From NCBI RefSeq assembly GCF_015680405.1, contig NZ_JADLJS010000007.1:158059-222058 (forward strand): a stretch of DNA of 64,000 nt, read 5' to 3'. The notes beneath the pieces were generated by a model. The model had not been told where the DNA came from, searched no databases, and saw nothing but the letters and a program-made list of their open reading frames with translations. The stretch is from Pseudomonas pudica. Its GTDB lineage: Bacteria > Pseudomonadota > Gammaproteobacteria > Pseudomonadales > Pseudomonadaceae. How positions within the stretch are numbered: the stretch's first letter is position 1; every line of letters begins with the position of its first letter. The position numbers and the translations under genes are program-made. Of this stretch, positions 18,455 to 28,667 are shown piece by piece.

Positions 18455-19273
18455 ATGAGCAAGACTCGTATTGCCTTTATCGGCGCCGGCAACATGGCCG
18501 CCAGCCTGATCGGTGGTCTGCGTGCCCAGGGCCTGGACGCCTCGCAGATCCGCGCCAGCGACCCGGGCGCCGAGACCCGCAGCCGCATCCAGGCCGAGCA
18601 CGGCATCGAAACCTTCGAGAGCAACGCCCAGGCCATCGACGGCGCCGACGTCATCGTCCTGGCGGTCAAACCGCAGGTCATGAAAGCCGTGTGCCAGACC
18701 CTGCAACCGAACCTGCAGGATGGCCAGCTGATCGTTTCCATCGCCGCCGGCATCACCTGCGCCAGCCTGCAAAGCTGGGTCGGCGCTCGCCCGGTGGTGC
18801 GCTGCATGCCCAACACCCCGGCACTGCTGCGCCAGGGCGTAAGCGGCCTGTACGCCACCGCGGAAGTATCCAGCGAACAACGCCAGCAGGCCGAGCAACT
18901 GCTGTCGGCCGTGGGGACCGCCCTGTGGCTGGAGCAGGAGCAGCAACTGGACGCCGTGACTGCCGTTTCTGGCAGCGGCCCGGCATACTTCTTCCTGCTG
19001 ATCGAAGCAATGACCGCGGCAGGCGAAAAGCTTGGTCTGCCACGTGAAACCGCCTCCCAGCTGACCCTGCAGACAGCCCTGGGCGCCGCACGCATGGCGG
19101 TTGCCAGCGATGTCGATGCCGCCGAACTGCGCCGGCGTGTCACATCGCCTGCCGGCACCACCGAAGCGGCGATCAAGTCGTTCCAGACCAGCGGCTTCGA
19201 AGCCATTGTCGAACAGGCGCTGCAGGCTGCGGCTACGCGTTCCGCCGAGCTGGCCGAACAACTGGGCAAATAA
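18455..19273 (+). CDS. proC: pyrroline-5-carboxylate reductase
   Basis: Last step of proline synthesis, NAD(P)H-dependent. 272 residues with the Rossmann motif FIGAGNMAASLIGGL at 7-21, VLAVKPQ, the RCMPNTPA loop and the C-terminal dimerisation helices with SGSGPAYFFLLIEAM. The ATG follows AAGGACCTGAC. yggS-proC-yggT is a widespread gene order. Confidence 0.98.
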   Translation: MSKTRIAFIGAGNMAASLIGGLRAQGLDASQIRASDPGAETRSRIQAEHGIETFESNAQAIDGADVIVLAVKPQVMKAVCQTLQPNLQDGQLIVSIAAGITCASLQSWVGARPVVRCMPNTPALLRQGVSGLYATAEVSSEQRQQAEQLLSAVGTALWLEQEQQLDAVTAVSGSGPAYFFLLIEAMTAAGEKLGLPRETASQLTLQTALGAARMAVASDVDAAELRRRVTSPAGTTEAAIKSFQTSGFEAIVEQALQAAATRSAELAEQLGK

Positions 19274-19283
19274 GGAGCCTTAG

Positions 19284-19874
19284 ATGAATGCACTGTCCGG
19301 CGCCGCGATCTTCGTGGTGCAAACCCTGGTCAGCCTGTATCTGGTGATCGTCCTGCTGCGCTTCGTCCTGCAGCTGGTCAAGGCCAACTTCTACAACCCG
19401 CTGTGCCAGTTCGCCGTGCGTGCCACGCAGCCGCTGCTCAAGCCGATTCGCCGGTTCATCCCCAGCGTCGGTGGGCTGGATACCTCTTCGCTGCTGTTGT
19501 CGGTGGTCATCCAGGCGCTGCTGATGGCATTCGTGCTGATGGTGACCTACGGCACCTTCGGTGACATCCTGCACCTGCTGATGTGGGCCATCATCGGTAT
19601 CACCTCACTGTTCCTGAAGATTTTCTGGGTAGCGATGATCGTCATGGTGATCGTGTCCTGGGTTGCTCCCAACAGCCACAACCCGGCAGCCGAACTGGCC
19701 TACCAGATCAGCGAACCAGTGCTGGCACCGTTCCGCCGCATCGTGCCCAACCTGGGCGGCATGGACATCTCGCCGATCTTCGCCTTCCTCGCGATCCAGG
19801 TGATTCAGTCGTTCGTAATGCCGCCGCTGGCCGCCTACGCCGGCATGCCACAAGAGCTGTGGCGGATGATCTGA
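19284..19874 (+). CDS. yggT: YggT family membrane protein
   Basis: 196 residues with two YGGT repeats, each a pair of helices (about 5-30 and 62-85; about 100-125 and 160-182) with an NP.RP-like loop (NPLCQF..PLLKPIRRFIP and PVLAPFRRIVPNLGGMD). Proposed roles in osmotic tolerance come from other bacteria; no function is provable here. It is 10 nt after proC. Confidence 0.92.
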   Translation: MNALSGAAIFVVQTLVSLYLVIVLLRFVLQLVKANFYNPLCQFAVRATQPLLKPIRRFIPSVGGLDTSSLLLSVVIQALLMAFVLMVTYGTFGDILHLLMWAIIGITSLFLKIFWVAMIVMVIVSWVAPNSHNPAAELAYQISEPVLAPFRRIVPNLGGMDISPIFAFLAIQVIQSFVMPPLAAYAGMPQELWRMI

Positions 19875-19897
19875 GCCTCACCTGACCCTGGTTGCTT

Positions 19898-19925
19898 CCA
19901 GCGGCAAGCCTCTGCTTGCCGCTGG
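19898..19925 (+). terminator. hairpin between yggT and metX
   Basis: Perfect 11-bp inverted repeat CCAGCGGCAAG/CTTGCCGCTGG with a 6-nt loop, without a T-run (GGGTAGCGCTCTTT follows). It may attenuate transcription into metX or end it only partly. Confidence 0.55.
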
Positions 19926-19973
19926 GGGTAGCGCTCTTTAGACTTACGCCTCCGTCAAGCGTGAGCAGGGTCG

Positions 19974-21113
19974 ATGTCCACTGTCTTTCCCGAAGATTCC
20001 GTCGGTCTGGTAGTACCGCAAACCGCCCGGTTCGATGAACCGCTGGCACTGGCCTGTGGCCGCTCCCTGGCCAGTTACGAACTGGTCTACGAGACCTATG
20101 GCACCCTGAACGCCAGCGCGAGCAACGCCGTGCTGATCTGCCATGCCCTTTCCGGCCACCACCATGCCGCTGGCTACCATGCCGCCACGGACCGCAAGCC
20201 GGGCTGGTGGGACAGCTGCATCGGCCCTGGCAAGCCGATCGACACCAACCGCTTCTTCGTGGTCAGCCTGAACAACCTGGGCGGCTGCAACGGCAGCACC
20301 GGCCCCAGCAGCGTCAACCCGGCCACCGGCAAACCCTATGGCGCCGACTTCCCGGTGCTGACCGTGGAAGACTGGGTGCACAGCCAGGTGCGCCTGGCCG
20401 AGCGCCTGGGCATCCAGCAGTGGGCTGCCGTGGTCGGAGGCAGCCTGGGTGGCATGCAGGCACTGCAGTGGACCATCAGCTACCCCGAACGCGTGCGCCA
20501 TTGCGTCGACATCGCCTCGGCGCCCAAGCTGTCGGCACAGAACATCGCCTTCAACGAAGTGGCACGCCAGGCCATCCTCACCGACCCCGAATTCCACGGT
20601 GGTTCGTTCCAGGACCAGGGCGTGATCCCCAAGCGCGGCCTGATGCTGGCGCGCATGGTCGGCCACATCACCTACCTGTCGGACGACTCGATGGGGGAGA
20701 AATTCGGCCGTGAGCTGAAGAGCGACAAGCTCAACTACGACTTCCACAGCGTCGAATTCCAGGTCGAGAGCTACCTGCGCTACCAGGGCGAGGAGTTTTC
20801 CGGGCGCTTCGACGCGAACACCTACCTGCTGATGACCAAGGCGCTGGACTACTTCGACCCCGCCGCCGCCCAGGGCGGTGACCTGGCGGCCACCCTGGCC
20901 CACGTCAAGGCGGATTACTGCATCATGTCGTTCACCACCGACTGGCGCTTCTCCCCGGCCCGTTCGCGCGAGATCGTCGACGCCCTGATGGCCGCGCGCA
21001 AGAACGTCTGCTATCTGGAGATCGACTCGCCTTACGGGCACGACGCCTTCCTGATCCCCACGCCTCGCTACATGCAGGGTTTCTCGAACTACATGAACCG
21101 CATTGCCATCTGA
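19974..21113 (+). CDS. metX: homoserine O-acyltransferase MetX
   Basis: Activates homoserine for methionine synthesis. 379 residues of alpha/beta hydrolase fold; nucleophile Ser157 in [12 protein letters not shown], oxyanion region [15 protein letters not shown], catalytic Asp in FTTDWRF and His in [10 protein letters not shown]. Pseudomonas MetX proteins have been reported to use succinyl-CoA rather than acetyl-CoA in some cases; the sequence alone does not let me decide. metW begins 7 nt after the stop, the usual pairing. Confidence 0.95.
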   Translation: MSTVFPEDSVGLVVPQTARFDEPLALACGRSLASYELVYETYGTLNASASNAVLICHALSGHHHAAGYHAATDRKPGWWDSCIGPGKPIDTNRFFVVSLNNLGGCNGSTGPSSVNPATGKPYGADFPVLTVEDWVHSQVRLAERLGIQQWAAVVGGSLGGMQALQWTISYPERVRHCVDIASAPKLSAQNIAFNEVARQAILTDPEFHGGSFQDQGVIPKRGLMLARMVGHITYLSDDSMGEKFGRELKSDKLNYDFHSVEFQVESYLRYQGEEFSGRFDANTYLLMTKALDYFDPAAAQGGDLAATLAHVKADYCIMSFTTDWRFSPARSREIVDALMAARKNVCYLEIDSPYGHDAFLIPTPRYMQGFSNYMNRIAI

Positions 21114-21120
21114 GGACAGC

Positions 21121-21741
21121 ATGAGAGCCGATCTGGAAATCATCCACGACTGGATCCCCGCCGGCAGCCGGGTACTCGACCTGGGCTGCGGCAGCGGCGA
21201 ACTGCTGGCCTCGCTGCGCGACCGCAAGCAGGTCACCGGCTATGGCCTGGAGATCGACGCCGACAACATCGCCGCCTGCGTGGCCAAGGGCGTCAACGTC
21301 ATCGAGCAGGACCTGGACAAGGGCCTGGGCAACTTCGCCAGCAACAGTTTCGATGTGGTGATCATGACCCAGGCCCTGCAGGCCGTGGAGTACCCTGACC
21401 GCATCCTCGACGAGATGCTGCGCGTGGGCCGCCAGTGCATCATCACCTTCCCCAACTTCGGCCACTGGCGTTGCCGCTGGTACCTGGCGACCAAAGGCCG
21501 CATGCCGGTTTCGGACTTCATGCCGTACACCTGGTACAACACGCCGAACATCCACTTCTGCACCTTCGCCGACTTCGAGGAACTGTGCCACGAGCGCCGC
21601 GCAAAGGTGCTCGACCGCCTGGCCGTGGACCACTTGCACCGCAACGGGTGGGGTGGCCGGCTTTGGCCTAATCTTCTAGGTGAGATCGGCATCTACCGCG
21701 TCAGCAGCCCGGGCCTGCAAGAACATCAGCTCGCGGTCTGA
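21121..21741 (+). CDS. metW: methionine biosynthesis protein MetW
   Basis: SAM-methyltransferase-like partner of MetX that raises its activity in bacteria carrying the pair. 206 residues; SAM motif I VLDLGCGSGELLASL at about 19-33. The ATG at 21121 is preceded by GAGGACAGC; an in-frame ATG 18 nt upstream lies within the metX end and was rejected. Confidence 0.94.
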   Translation: MRADLEIIHDWIPAGSRVLDLGCGSGELLASLRDRKQVTGYGLEIDADNIAACVAKGVNVIEQDLDKGLGNFASNSFDVVIMTQALQAVEYPDRILDEMLRVGRQCIITFPNFGHWRCRWYLATKGRMPVSDFMPYTWYNTPNIHFCTFADFEELCHERRAKVLDRLAVDHLHRNGWGGRLWPNLLGEIGIYRVSSPGLQEHQLAV

Positions 21742-21763
21742 CGCCCACCGGAGGAATCACCCC

Positions 21764-22198
21764 ATGCGTCGCCTAGCCCTGTTCCTGATCAGCCTGTGCC
21801 TGGCCCTGCCGGTACTGGCTGCCGATGCTGCCCGCCCCGAGCGCAAGGAAGTGTTTGGCGACGTGACGGTGCACTACAGCGCGTTCACCTCGAGCATGCT
21901 GACACCGGAGGTGGCCGCAGCCACCGGCCTGGTACGCAGCAAGAACCAGGGCGTACTCAACATCGCCGTGCTCAAGGCCAACAAGCCCGCCACGGCTGTG
22001 GTCAGCGGCACGGTCAAGGACCTGACCGGGCGCAGCAGCCCATTGTCGTTCAAGCAGATCACCGAACAGGGCGCGGTTTACTACATCGCCCAGTTCAAGA
22101 TCGACCAGGCAGAGACCGTCACCTTCGACCTGAATATCGAAACCGGCGGCATCAGCAACTCCCTCAGCTTCAACCAGGAAGTGTTCCCAGGCGAATGA
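21764..22198 (+). CDS. exported DUF4426 protein
   Basis: 144 residues: signal peptide ([20 protein letters not shown], cleavage after VLA) and a single small beta-rich domain with [20 protein letters not shown]. Function unknown. The ATG follows GGAGGAATCACCCC, a strong ribosome site 22 nt after metW. The stop overlaps the rdgB start. Confidence 0.88.
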   Translation: MRRLALFLISLCLALPVLAADAARPERKEVFGDVTVHYSAFTSSMLTPEVAAATGLVRSKNQGVLNIAVLKANKPATAVVSGTVKDLTGRSSPLSFKQITEQGAVYYIAQFKIDQAETVTFDLNIETGGISNSLSFNQEVFPGE

Positions 22199-22791
22199 TG
22201 AATTTCCAGCAACTCGTATTGGCCAGCCATAACGCCGGCAAACTCAAGGAACTCCAGGCCATGCTCGGCGCGTCCGTGCAGCTGCGCTCGATCGGCGAGT
22301 TCAGCCAGGTCGAGCCGGAAGAGACCGGCCTGTCGTTCGTCGAGAACGCCATCCTCAAGGCGCGCAACGCTGCTCGCATTTCCGGTCTGCCGGCCTTGGC
22401 CGATGATTCGGGCCTGGCGGTGGACTTCCTCGGCGGCGCGCCAGGCATCTACTCGGCGCGCTATGCCGACGGCAAGGGTGACGCGGCGAACAACGCCAAG
22501 CTGCTTGAAGCACTGAAAGACGTGCCTGAAGCCGAGCGCGGCGCACAGTTCGTTTGCGTCCTGGCACTGGTGCGCCACGCCGACGATCCGCTGCCGATCC
22601 TGTGCGAAGGCCTGTGGCACGGGCGCATCATGTTCGAGGCCAGTGGCGAGCACGGGTTTGGCTACGACCCGCTGTTCTGGGTACCGGAGCGCAACTGCTC
22701 CAGCGCCGACCTGGCCCCTGTGGACAAGAACCAGCTCAGCCACCGCGCCCGCGCCATGGCCCTGCTGCGCCAACGCCTGGGCCTGGCATGA
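22198..22791 (+). CDS. rdgB: XTP/dITP pyrophosphatase
   Basis: Removes non-canonical purine triphosphates (ITP, XTP) from the pool. 197 residues beginning [19 protein letters not shown]; substrate and metal motifs SHNAGK (10-15), LADDSGL near 67 and the [15 protein letters not shown] loop. Two tandem ATGs exist (22195 and 22198), both overlapping the previous stop; either is possible. Its own stop overlaps hemW by 4 nt. Confidence 0.96.
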   Translation: MNFQQLVLASHNAGKLKELQAMLGASVQLRSIGEFSQVEPEETGLSFVENAILKARNAARISGLPALADDSGLAVDFLGGAPGIYSARYADGKGDAANNAKLLEALKDVPEAERGAQFVCVLALVRHADDPLPILCEGLWHGRIMFEASGEHGFGYDPLFWVPERNCSSADLAPVDKNQLSHRARAMALLRQRLGLA

Positions 22792-23963
22792 TCGAAACGC
22801 TGTCCACCCCCGGCGCGGCAAGTTTCACCAGCCTGCCGCCGCTGGCGCTGTACATCCACATCCCGTGGTGCGTACGCAAATGCCCTTACTGCGACTTCAA
22901 CTCTCACGCTGCCGGGCCTGAACTGCCGGAGGATGCCTACGTCGCCGCCCTGCTGACCGACCTCGACCAGGAACTGGCCGCCGTGCAAGGACGGCCGATC
23001 AGCTCGATCTTCTTCGGCGGCGGGACCCCGAGCCTGTTCAGTGCCGACGCCCTTGGCCGGTTGCTGCGTGGCGTGGAACAACGTATCCCGTTTGCGCCGG
23101 ACATCGAAATCACCCTGGAGGCCAATCCGGGCACGTTCGAGCAGGACAAGTTCAAGGCCTACCGGCAAACCGGCATCAATCGTCTTTCCATTGGTGTGCA
23201 AAGTTTCCAGCCAGCCAAACTGCAGGCGCTGGGGCGTATCCACAATGGCGATGAAGCGGTCCGCGCCGCCGGCATGGCGCGCGCCGCCGGCTTCGACAAC
23301 TTCAACATGGACCTGATGCACGGCCTGCCCGACCAGTCGCTCGACGATGCGTTGGGTGACCTGCGCCAGGCCATAGACCTGGGGCCGACGCACCTGTCGT
23401 GGTACCAGCTGACCGTGGAGCCGAACACGGTGTTCTGGAACCAGCCACCCGAGTTGCCCGAGGACGACATCCTCTGGGACATCCAGGAGGCCGGCCAGGC
23501 ACTGATGGCCGAGCACGGCTTCCGCCAGTACGAGGTCTCGGCCTATGCCCAGGCTGGGCGCGCTGCCCGGCACAACCTCAACTACTGGCGCTTTGGCGAC
23601 TTTATCGGCATCGGCGCCGGTGCCCACGGCAAGCTGACCTTCGCCGACGGGCGTATCCTGCGCACCTGGAAAACCCGCCTGCCCAAGGATTACCTGAATC
23701 TGGCCAAGCCGTTCAAGGCCGGCGAAAAGCAGCTCCCAGTCGAAGAACTGCCGTTCGAGTTCCTGATGAACGCCCTGCGCCTGACCGATGGGGTGGAAGC
23801 CGAACTGTTCACCCAACGCACCGGTTTGCCGCTGGCGCAACTGCATGAGGCACGCCGCGCGGCCGAACAAAAGGGCCTTTTGCAGGTCGAACCGGATCGA
23901 CTAGTGGCCACGCCAAGGGGCCAGTTGTTCCTCAATGACCTGCTGCAGTATTTCTTGACCTAA
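22788..23963 (+). CDS. hemW: heme chaperone HemW, radical SAM
   Basis: Binds heme and a [4Fe-4S] cluster and is thought to deliver heme to respiratory enzymes; older annotations call it oxygen-independent coproporphyrinogen III oxidase. 391 residues; radical SAM cysteines Cys28, Cys32 and Cys35 in [16 protein letters not shown] motif [10 protein letters not shown], and the HemN C-terminal domain. The true HemN extra N-terminal residues are absent. The start overlaps the rdgB stop (ATGA). Confidence 0.95.
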   Translation: MIETLSTPGAASFTSLPPLALYIHIPWCVRKCPYCDFNSHAAGPELPEDAYVAALLTDLDQELAAVQGRPISSIFFGGGTPSLFSADALGRLLRGVEQRIPFAPDIEITLEANPGTFEQDKFKAYRQTGINRLSIGVQSFQPAKLQALGRIHNGDEAVRAAGMARAAGFDNFNMDLMHGLPDQSLDDALGDLRQAIDLGPTHLSWYQLTVEPNTVFWNQPPELPEDDILWDIQEAGQALMAEHGFRQYEVSAYAQAGRAARHNLNYWRFGDFIGIGAGAHGKLTFADGRILRTWKTRLPKDYLNLAKPFKAGEKQLPVEELPFEFLMNALRLTDGVEAELFTQRTGLPLAQLHEARRAAEQKGLLQVEPDRLVATPRGQLFLNDLLQYFLT

Positions 23964-23972
23964 GGATGACCC

Positions 23973-24299
23973 ATGGATCTGGTACTTGATTTGCTCGCGA
24001 CGGTTTCTCGCTGGAGCCGCAGCAACCTGTCGGAGATTTCACTGGCCTTGGTAGGCTGCCTGCTGGTGCTGTTCGGCACCGATATCAAGGGCTGGGTGGA
24101 ACAGCGCCTGGGCGGCCTGGCGGGCGCCCTGCGCGTACCGTTCATGGCCTTGCTGGTTATGATCGGCAGCGGTGCGGCGCTGATCTATGCAACGCCTTGG
24201 GTGGTGAAAGGGCTGAGCCAGTTCAACAACTATGCGCTGGCGCCGGTGTTGCTGGTGGTACTGGTGCTGATCGGGGTGGTGGCGGATCGACGGGGCTGA
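23973..24299 (+). CDS. DUF3392 membrane protein
   Basis: 108 residues with three hydrophobic helices (about 20-35, 55-75, 85-103). It matches the small DUF3392 family found in gammaproteobacteria; function unknown. It ends the yggS operon 9 nt after hemW and is followed by a REP pair and a terminator. Confidence 0.85.
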   Translation: MDLVLDLLATVSRWSRSNLSEISLALVGCLLVLFGTDIKGWVEQRLGGLAGALRVPFMALLVMIGSGAALIYATPWVVKGLSQFNNYALAPVLLVVLVLIGVVADRRG

Positions 24300-24355
24300 G
24301 CCACGGCCTTGCAGGAGCAACTGTCTTGCTCAAAATTTAAATGCGCATGCGGTCA

Positions 24356-24442
24356 CTGTGGGAGCGGGCATGCCCGCAAACACCGGCGAAGCCGGTGCCA
24401 TCCACCGCGTCGCCTGTTTCGCGGGCACGCCCGCTCCCACAG
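24356..24442. repeat. REP pair, CGCGGGC type, with internal hairpin
   Basis: Left arm CTGTGGGAGCGGGCATGCCC (24356-24380) and inverted right arm TTTCGCGGGCACGCCCGCTC (24417-24442). The spacer begins with a small perfect hairpin CACCGGCGAAGCCGGTG. Note the arms are outward relative to most pairs in the window. Confidence 0.83.
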
Positions 24443-24471
24443 AAGTCCCGAACGCTCTTGAGCACAGTCAT

Positions 24472-24503
24472 AAAAAAACCGCCCTTCTCAAGGCGGTTTT
24501 TTT
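24472..24503. terminator. bidirectional terminator
   Basis: A-run of seven, CCGCC stem, loop, GGCGG, T-run of seven, with A-T pairs extending the stem. It serves the end of the DUF3392 operon (plus) and of trmB (minus). Confidence 0.88.
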
Positions 24504-24551
24504 CGCCTGCATTTCTGCAGGCATCAGCATATTGAAAGGCCGATCAGCCGA

Positions 24552-25274
24552 TCAATCCACCTTCTCAAACTTCAAATCCCAAACCCCATGGCCCAACCGC
24601 TCGCCGCGGCGTTCGAACTTGGTGATCGGGCGCTCTTCCGGCCGTGGCACGTAGGTACCGTCGGCCGCACGGTTGCGATAGCCCGGGGCAGCGCTCATCA
24701 CTTCCAGCATGTACTCGGCATATGGCTCCCAGTCGGTGGCCATGTGGAACACGCCACCGGGCTTGAGCTTGCGTCGTACCAGCTCGGCGAACTCCAGCTG
24801 GACGATGCGGCGCTTGTGGTGGCGCGCCTTGTGCCATGGGTCGGGGAAGAACAGCATCAGGCGGTCGAGGCTGTTGTCAGCCACGCAGCGGTTCAGCACT
24901 TCGATGGCATCGCAGTCATAAACCCGCAGGTTCTTCAGGCCTTGGGTCAGCACACCGTTGAGCAGCGCGCCAACACCCGGGCGGTGTACTTCCACACCGA
25001 TGAAGTCCTGCTCAGGCGCGGCAGCAGCCATTTCCAGCAGGGAATGGCCCATGCCGAAGCCGATCTCCAGGGTGCGCGGCGCCGAACGGCCGAACACCTG
25101 GTCGTAGTCCACCGGGCTGTCGGCCAGCGGCAGGATGTACAGCGGGCCGCCCTGCTCCAGGCCACGTTGCTGGCCTTCGGTCATGCGCCCGGCGCGCATC
25201 ACGAAACTCTTGATGCGGCGGTGCGGGCGGGCTTCGCCGTCGGGGGTGATCGGCGTATCGTGCGATTCAGTCAT
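24552..25274 (-). CDS. trmB: tRNA (guanine-46-N7)-methyltransferase
   Basis: Methylates G46 in the tRNA variable loop. 240 residues; SAM motif [15 protein letters not shown] near 71-85, GVEVHRPG, and the [17 protein letters not shown] signature. It starts 9 nt after thiG on the minus strand, so the two are likely cotranscribed. Confidence 0.97.
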   Translation of the reverse strand: MTESHDTPITPDGEARPHRRIKSFVMRAGRMTEGQQRGLEQGGPLYILPLADSPVDYDQVFGRSAPRTLEIGFGMGHSLLEMAAAAPEQDFIGVEVHRPGVGALLNGVLTQGLKNLRVYDCDAIEVLNRCVADNSLDRLMLFFPDPWHKARHHKRRIVQLEFAELVRRKLKPGGVFHMATDWEPYAEYMLEVMSAAPGYRNRAADGTYVPRPEERPITKFERRGERLGHGVWDLKFEKVD

Positions 25275-25283
25275 CAGGGGCTC

Positions 25284-26078
25284 TTACTTGATCAGACCAT
25301 CCAGCGGCGAAGAGGCGCTGGCATAGAGTTTCTTCGGCATACGGCCGGCCAGGTAGGCCATGCGACCGGCAACGATGGCGTGCTTCATGGCCTCGGCCAT
25401 CAGCACCGGCTGCTGGGCGTGGGCGATGGCCGAGTTCATCAGCACCGCTTCGCAGCCCATTTCCATGGCGATGGTGGCGTCGGACGCGGTACCCACGCCA
25501 GCATCGACCAGCACCGGCACCTTGGATTCCTCCAGGATGATCTGCAGGTTGTAGGGGTTGCAGATACCCAGGCCGGTACCGATCAGGCCAGCCAGCGGCA
25601 TGACCGCAATGCAGCCGGCTTCGGCCAGCTGGCGGGCGATGATCGGATCGTCGCTGGTGTAGACCATCACATCGAAACCATCCTTGACCAACACTTCGGC
25701 GGCCTTGAGGGTTTCGATCACATTGGGAAACAGGGTTTTCTGGTCGGCCAGCACTTCCAGCTTGACCAGGTTGTGGCCATCCAGCAGTTCGCGGGCCAGA
25801 CGGCAGGTGCGCACGGCTTCGACCGCGTCGTAGCAGCCAGCGGTGTTCGGCAGGATGGTGTAGCGGTCCGGTGGCAGCACATCGAGCAGGTTCGGCTCGC
25901 CCGGATTCTGGCCGATATTGGTGCGGCGCACGGCAACGGTGACGATCTCGGCACCCGAGGCTTCGATAGCCAGGCGGGTTTCTTCCATGTCACGGTACTT
26001 GCCGGTACCGACCAGCAGGCGCGACTGGAAAGTACGCCCGGCCAGGGTGAAGGGCTTGTCGCTACGAACGTTGCTCAT
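25284..26078 (-). CDS. thiG: thiazole synthase
   Basis: Builds the thiazole phosphate of thiamine from DXP, dehydroglycine and ThiS thiocarboxylate. 264 residues, TIM barrel; [10 protein letters not shown] near 21-30, [13 protein letters not shown], the Schiff-base lysine in [12 protein letters not shown] and the phosphate loop [12 protein letters not shown]. It follows thiS by 53 nt. No TPP riboswitch was recognised upstream of thiS. Confidence 0.97.
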   Translation of the reverse strand: MSNVRSDKPFTLAGRTFQSRLLVGTGKYRDMEETRLAIEASGAEIVTVAVRRTNIGQNPGEPNLLDVLPPDRYTILPNTAGCYDAVEAVRTCRLARELLDGHNLVKLEVLADQKTLFPNVIETLKAAEVLVKDGFDVMVYTSDDPIIARQLAEAGCIAVMPLAGLIGTGLGICNPYNLQIILEESKVPVLVDAGVGTASDATIAMEMGCEAVLMNSAIAHAQQPVLMAEAMKHAIVAGRMAYLAGRMPKKLYASASSPLDGLIK

Positions 26079-26131
26079 GGTTGTTCCTCGGGAAAAGGTT
26101 GCTGGGCTTGCAGGTGAATCGCCGGCCGGAA

Positions 26132-26332
26132 TCAGCCGCCACCGATGGCGTGGACCACTTCGACCTGGTCGCCATCATTCAACAGCGTGCTGTCGTGCTG
26201 GCTACGCGGCACGATATCCAGGTTCAGTTCCACCGCGACGCGGCGCCCGGTCAGCTCCAGGCGGGCCAGCAGGGCCGCGACGCTTTCGCCAGCGGGCAAT
26301 TCGTAAGGTTCACCGTTCAGTTGAATGCGCAT
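26132..26332 (-). CDS. thiS: sulfur carrier protein ThiS
   Basis: Ubiquitin-fold sulfur donor for thiazole formation. 66 residues, [20 protein letters not shown], ending in the required Gly-Gly (HAIGGG), here with one extra Gly before it. The ATG at 26332 gives family length; upstream extension is not supported. Confidence 0.95.
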   Translation of the reverse strand: MRIQLNGEPYELPAGESVAALLARLELTGRRVAVELNLDIVPRSQHDSTLLNDGDQVEVVHAIGGG

Positions 26333-26434
26333 GCGCACGGCCACCATTGTTCTTTGGGGCCCGCATTCTAGCGCCGAACCGCCCCGCAACCCAAGGGCGC
26401 TGCACGCCATTAGTCGCGATTGTGGACCACTCGG

Positions 26435-26806
26435 TCAACCGAGCCGCCAGGCTGCCAGGCCCAAGCACAGCCAGCCGGCGAGGAAGCACAGGCCACCAAT
26501 CGGAGTGATGATGCCCAGCTTGCCCAGGCCGCTGAGGGTCAGCAAGTACAGGCTACCGGAGAACAGCACTATCCCCACGGAAAACAGGCCGCCAGCCCAG
26601 CCGACCAGCCGCCCTGGCAGGTGCACCGAGAGAACGGCGACAGCAAAGATGGCCAAGGCATGTACCAACTGGTAGGTCACACCAGTCTGGAAGATCGCCA
26701 GATAATCGGCCGTGAGCCGGCTTTTCAGGCCGTGGGCGGCAAATGCACCCAAGGCGACACCGGTGAAGCCGAAAAAGGCGGCAAGCATCAGGAAGCTGCG
26801 AAGCAT
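26435..26806 (-). CDS. DUF423 membrane protein
   Basis: 123 residues with four helices; FGFTGVALGAFAAHGLKSRL near the N-terminus is the DUF423 hallmark, followed by QLVHALAIFAVAVL, FSVGIVLFSGSLYLLTL and GGLCFLAGWLCLGLAAW. Function unknown (YgdD-like). The ATG at 26806 has GGAG upstream. It lies divergent from mtgA. Confidence 0.9.
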   Translation of the reverse strand: MLRSFLMLAAFFGFTGVALGAFAAHGLKSRLTADYLAIFQTGVTYQLVHALAIFAVAVLSVHLPGRLVGWAGGLFSVGIVLFSGSLYLLTLSGLGKLGIITPIGGLCFLAGWLCLGLAAWRLG

Positions 26807-26831
26807 GGGACGACTCCTTGGATCGGGTCTG

Positions 26832-26837
26832 TATAAT
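26832..26837 (+). promoter_or_regulatory. candidate -10 box for mtgA
   Basis: Consensus TATAAT, preceded directly by TG, 33 nt before the mtgA ATG in the 64-nt divergent spacer with the DUF423 gene. No clear -35. Confidence 0.5.
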
Positions 26838-26870
26838 GGCCCCTTCCACCCGTACGGCCAAGCCATCGCC

Positions 26871-27581
26871 ATGCTGCCAACCCTTCTCCGCCGCCTCTCC
26901 CGCGCCCTGCTCTGGTTCGCTGCCGGCAGCATCGTGCTGGTGCTGGTGTTCCGCTGGGTGCCACCACCCGGTACGGCGCTGATGGTCGAGCGCAAGGTGC
27001 AGTCCTGGGTGAATGGCGAGCCGATCGACCTGCAGCGCGACTGGGAGCCGTGGGAGAATATCTCCGATGACCTCAAGGTCGCGGTCATTGCTGGCGAGGA
27101 CCAGAAGTTCGCCAACCACTGGGGGTTCGACATCCCGGCCATCCAGGCGGCGCTGGCCTACAACGAGCGCGGCGGCAGCATTCGCGGTGCCAGCACCCTG
27201 ACCCAGCAGGTGGCCAAGAACCTGTTCCTGTGGTCCGGGCGCAGCTGGTTCCGCAAAGGGCTGGAGGCCTGGTTCACCGCGTTGATCGAGCTGTTCTGGT
27301 CGAAGGAGCGGATTCTCGAGGTCTACCTGAACAGTGCCGAATGGGGCAAAGGGGTGTTTGGCGCCCAGGCGGCAGCGCGCTACCACTTTGGCGTCGATGC
27401 TAGCAGGCTTAGCCGCCAGCAGGCGGCGCAGCTCGCGGCGGTGCTGCCGAGCCCGATCAAGTGGAGCGCCAGCCGGCCGAGTGCCTACGTAGCCAGCCGG
27501 GCCAGCTGGATTCGCCGGCAGATGAGCCAGTTGGGCGGGCCCAGCTACCTGATGCAGCTCGACACTTCGCGCAAGCTTTGA
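26871..27581 (+). CDS. mtgA: monofunctional peptidoglycan glycosyltransferase
   Basis: Polymerises lipid II. 236 residues: one membrane helix (about 13-30), then a GT51 domain with catalytic Glu in AGEDQKFANHWGFD, second motif GASTLTQQVAKNLFLW and the WSKERILEVYLN block. No transpeptidase domain. The ATG at 26871 gives a normal-length protein; longer in-frame sequence runs into the DUF423 gene. Confidence 0.96.
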   Translation: MLPTLLRRLSRALLWFAAGSIVLVLVFRWVPPPGTALMVERKVQSWVNGEPIDLQRDWEPWENISDDLKVAVIAGEDQKFANHWGFDIPAIQAALAYNERGGSIRGASTLTQQVAKNLFLWSGRSWFRKGLEAWFTALIELFWSKERILEVYLNSAEWGKGVFGAQAAARYHFGVDASRLSRQQAAQLAAVLPSPIKWSASRPSAYVASRASWIRRQMSQLGGPSYLMQLDTSRKL

Positions 27582-27586
27582 GCCTT

Positions 27587-27692
27587 ATGGGGCTGCTGCG
27601 CAGCCCATCGCGACACAAGGCTGCTCCTACAGGGGATCGCAGTCTCTTGTAGGAGCGGCCTTGTGTCGCGAAAGGGCCGCAAAGCGGCCCCA
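27587..27692. repeat. paired repeat of a third REP class
   Basis: Two inverted copies around TCGCGACACAAGG-CTGCTCCTACAG (left, about 27587-27633) and TGTAGGAGCGGCCTTGTGTC GCGA (right, 27649-27692). Each copy carries its own outer hairpin (GGGGCTGCTGCGCAGCCC on the left, GGGCCGCAAAGCGGCCC on the right). The class differs from the CGCGGGC and GCCGGCAAGC types elsewhere in the window. Confidence 0.8.
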
Positions 27693-27708
27693 AAATCTCC
27701 CAGCCAAT

Positions 27709-27745
27709 AAAAAAGCCGCTCACCCTATCCGGGCCAGCGGCTTTT
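27709..27745 (-). terminator. rpoH terminator
   Basis: On the minus strand AAAAGCCGCT, a 15-nt loop, AGCGGCTTTTTT. It starts about 20 nt after the rpoH stop. Confidence 0.88.
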
Positions 27746-27764
27746 CCTTGCAGCCAGGGCTCGA

Positions 27765-28619
27765 TCAGGCCGCGATCAGCGCCTTGACCTTGTTCATCGC
27801 ATTCTTCTCAAGCTGGCGAATCCGCTCAGCCGAAACGTTGTACTTGTCCGCCAGTTCGTGCAACGTGGCCTTCTCCTCTGCCAACCAGCGCTGGTAGAGA
27901 ATGTCGCGGCTACGTTCGTCCAGCCCTTGCAGTGCTTCGTGCAGGTTGCTGGTGGAGTTGTCGCTCCAGTCGGCATCCTCAAGCTGCACCGCCGGATCGT
28001 AGCGGTGGTCTTCCAGGTAATGCGCAGGCGACTGGAAGGCACTGTCGTCGTCAGCTTCCGCTGCCGGGTCGAAGGCCATGTCCTGGCCGCTGAGGCGGCT
28101 TTCCATCTCGCGCACTTCACGCGGCTCCACGCCCAGGCTTTCCGCCACGCGGTGCACTTCGTCGTTGTTCAGCCAGGCCAGACGCTTCTTCTGGCTGCGA
28201 AGGTTGAAGAACAGCTTGCGCTGGGCCTTGGTGGTGGCCACCTTGACGATGCGCCAGTTGCGCAGGATGAACTCGTGGATCTCTGCCTTGATCCAGTGCA
28301 CGGCGAACGACACCAGGCGCACGCCCATTTCAGGGTTGAAGCGCTTGACGGCTTTCATCAGGCCGACGTTGCCTTCCTGGATCAGGTCGGCCTGGGCCAG
28401 CCCGTAGCCGGCATAGCTACGAGCGATATGTACGACGAAACGCAGGTGGGCCATCACCATTTGACGAGCGGCCTCGACATCCTGCTCATAATAGAGACGC
28501 TCGCCCAGATCACGCTCCTGCTCGACAGTCAGCAGCGGAATGCTGTTGACCGTGTGCACGTAGGCTTCCAGGTTTGCACCGGGTACCAGGGCATAGGCAG
28601 GTTGCAACGATGTGGTCAT
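27765..28619 (-). CDS. rpoH: heat-shock sigma factor RpoH (sigma-32)
   Basis: Directs RNA polymerase to heat-shock promoters. 284 residues; regions 2.1-2.4 at about 50-125 ([37 protein letters not shown]), the RpoH box [14 protein letters not shown] near 135 and region 4.2 helix-turn-helix near 250-275 ([16 protein letters not shown]). It lies downstream of ftsX with a 111-nt gap that carries its own promoter region. Confidence 0.98.
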   Translation of the reverse strand: MTTSLQPAYALVPGANLEAYVHTVNSIPLLTVEQERDLGERLYYEQDVEAARQMVMAHLRFVVHIARSYAGYGLAQADLIQEGNVGLMKAVKRFNPEMGVRLVSFAVHWIKAEIHEFILRNWRIVKVATTKAQRKLFFNLRSQKKRLAWLNNDEVHRVAESLGVEPREVREMESRLSGQDMAFDPAAEADDDSAFQSPAHYLEDHRYDPAVQLEDADWSDNSTSNLHEALQGLDERSRDILYQRWLAEEKATLHELADKYNVSAERIRQLEKNAMNKVKALIAA

Positions 28620-28667
28620 TCAAGAACCTCCGACTTACAGAACTCACGCCTTGTGGGCGCTGCCAAC

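Noticed and set aside
24588..26117. Plus-strand open frame of about 500 codons opposite trmB and thiG
   Set aside because: Spans two real minus-strand genes and their junction; His/Gly/Gln-rich shadow composition.
26333..26434. Possible TPP riboswitch before thiS
   Set aside because: The region is short and does not show the conserved THI-box CUGAGA and ACCUGA elements; the next gene follows closely.
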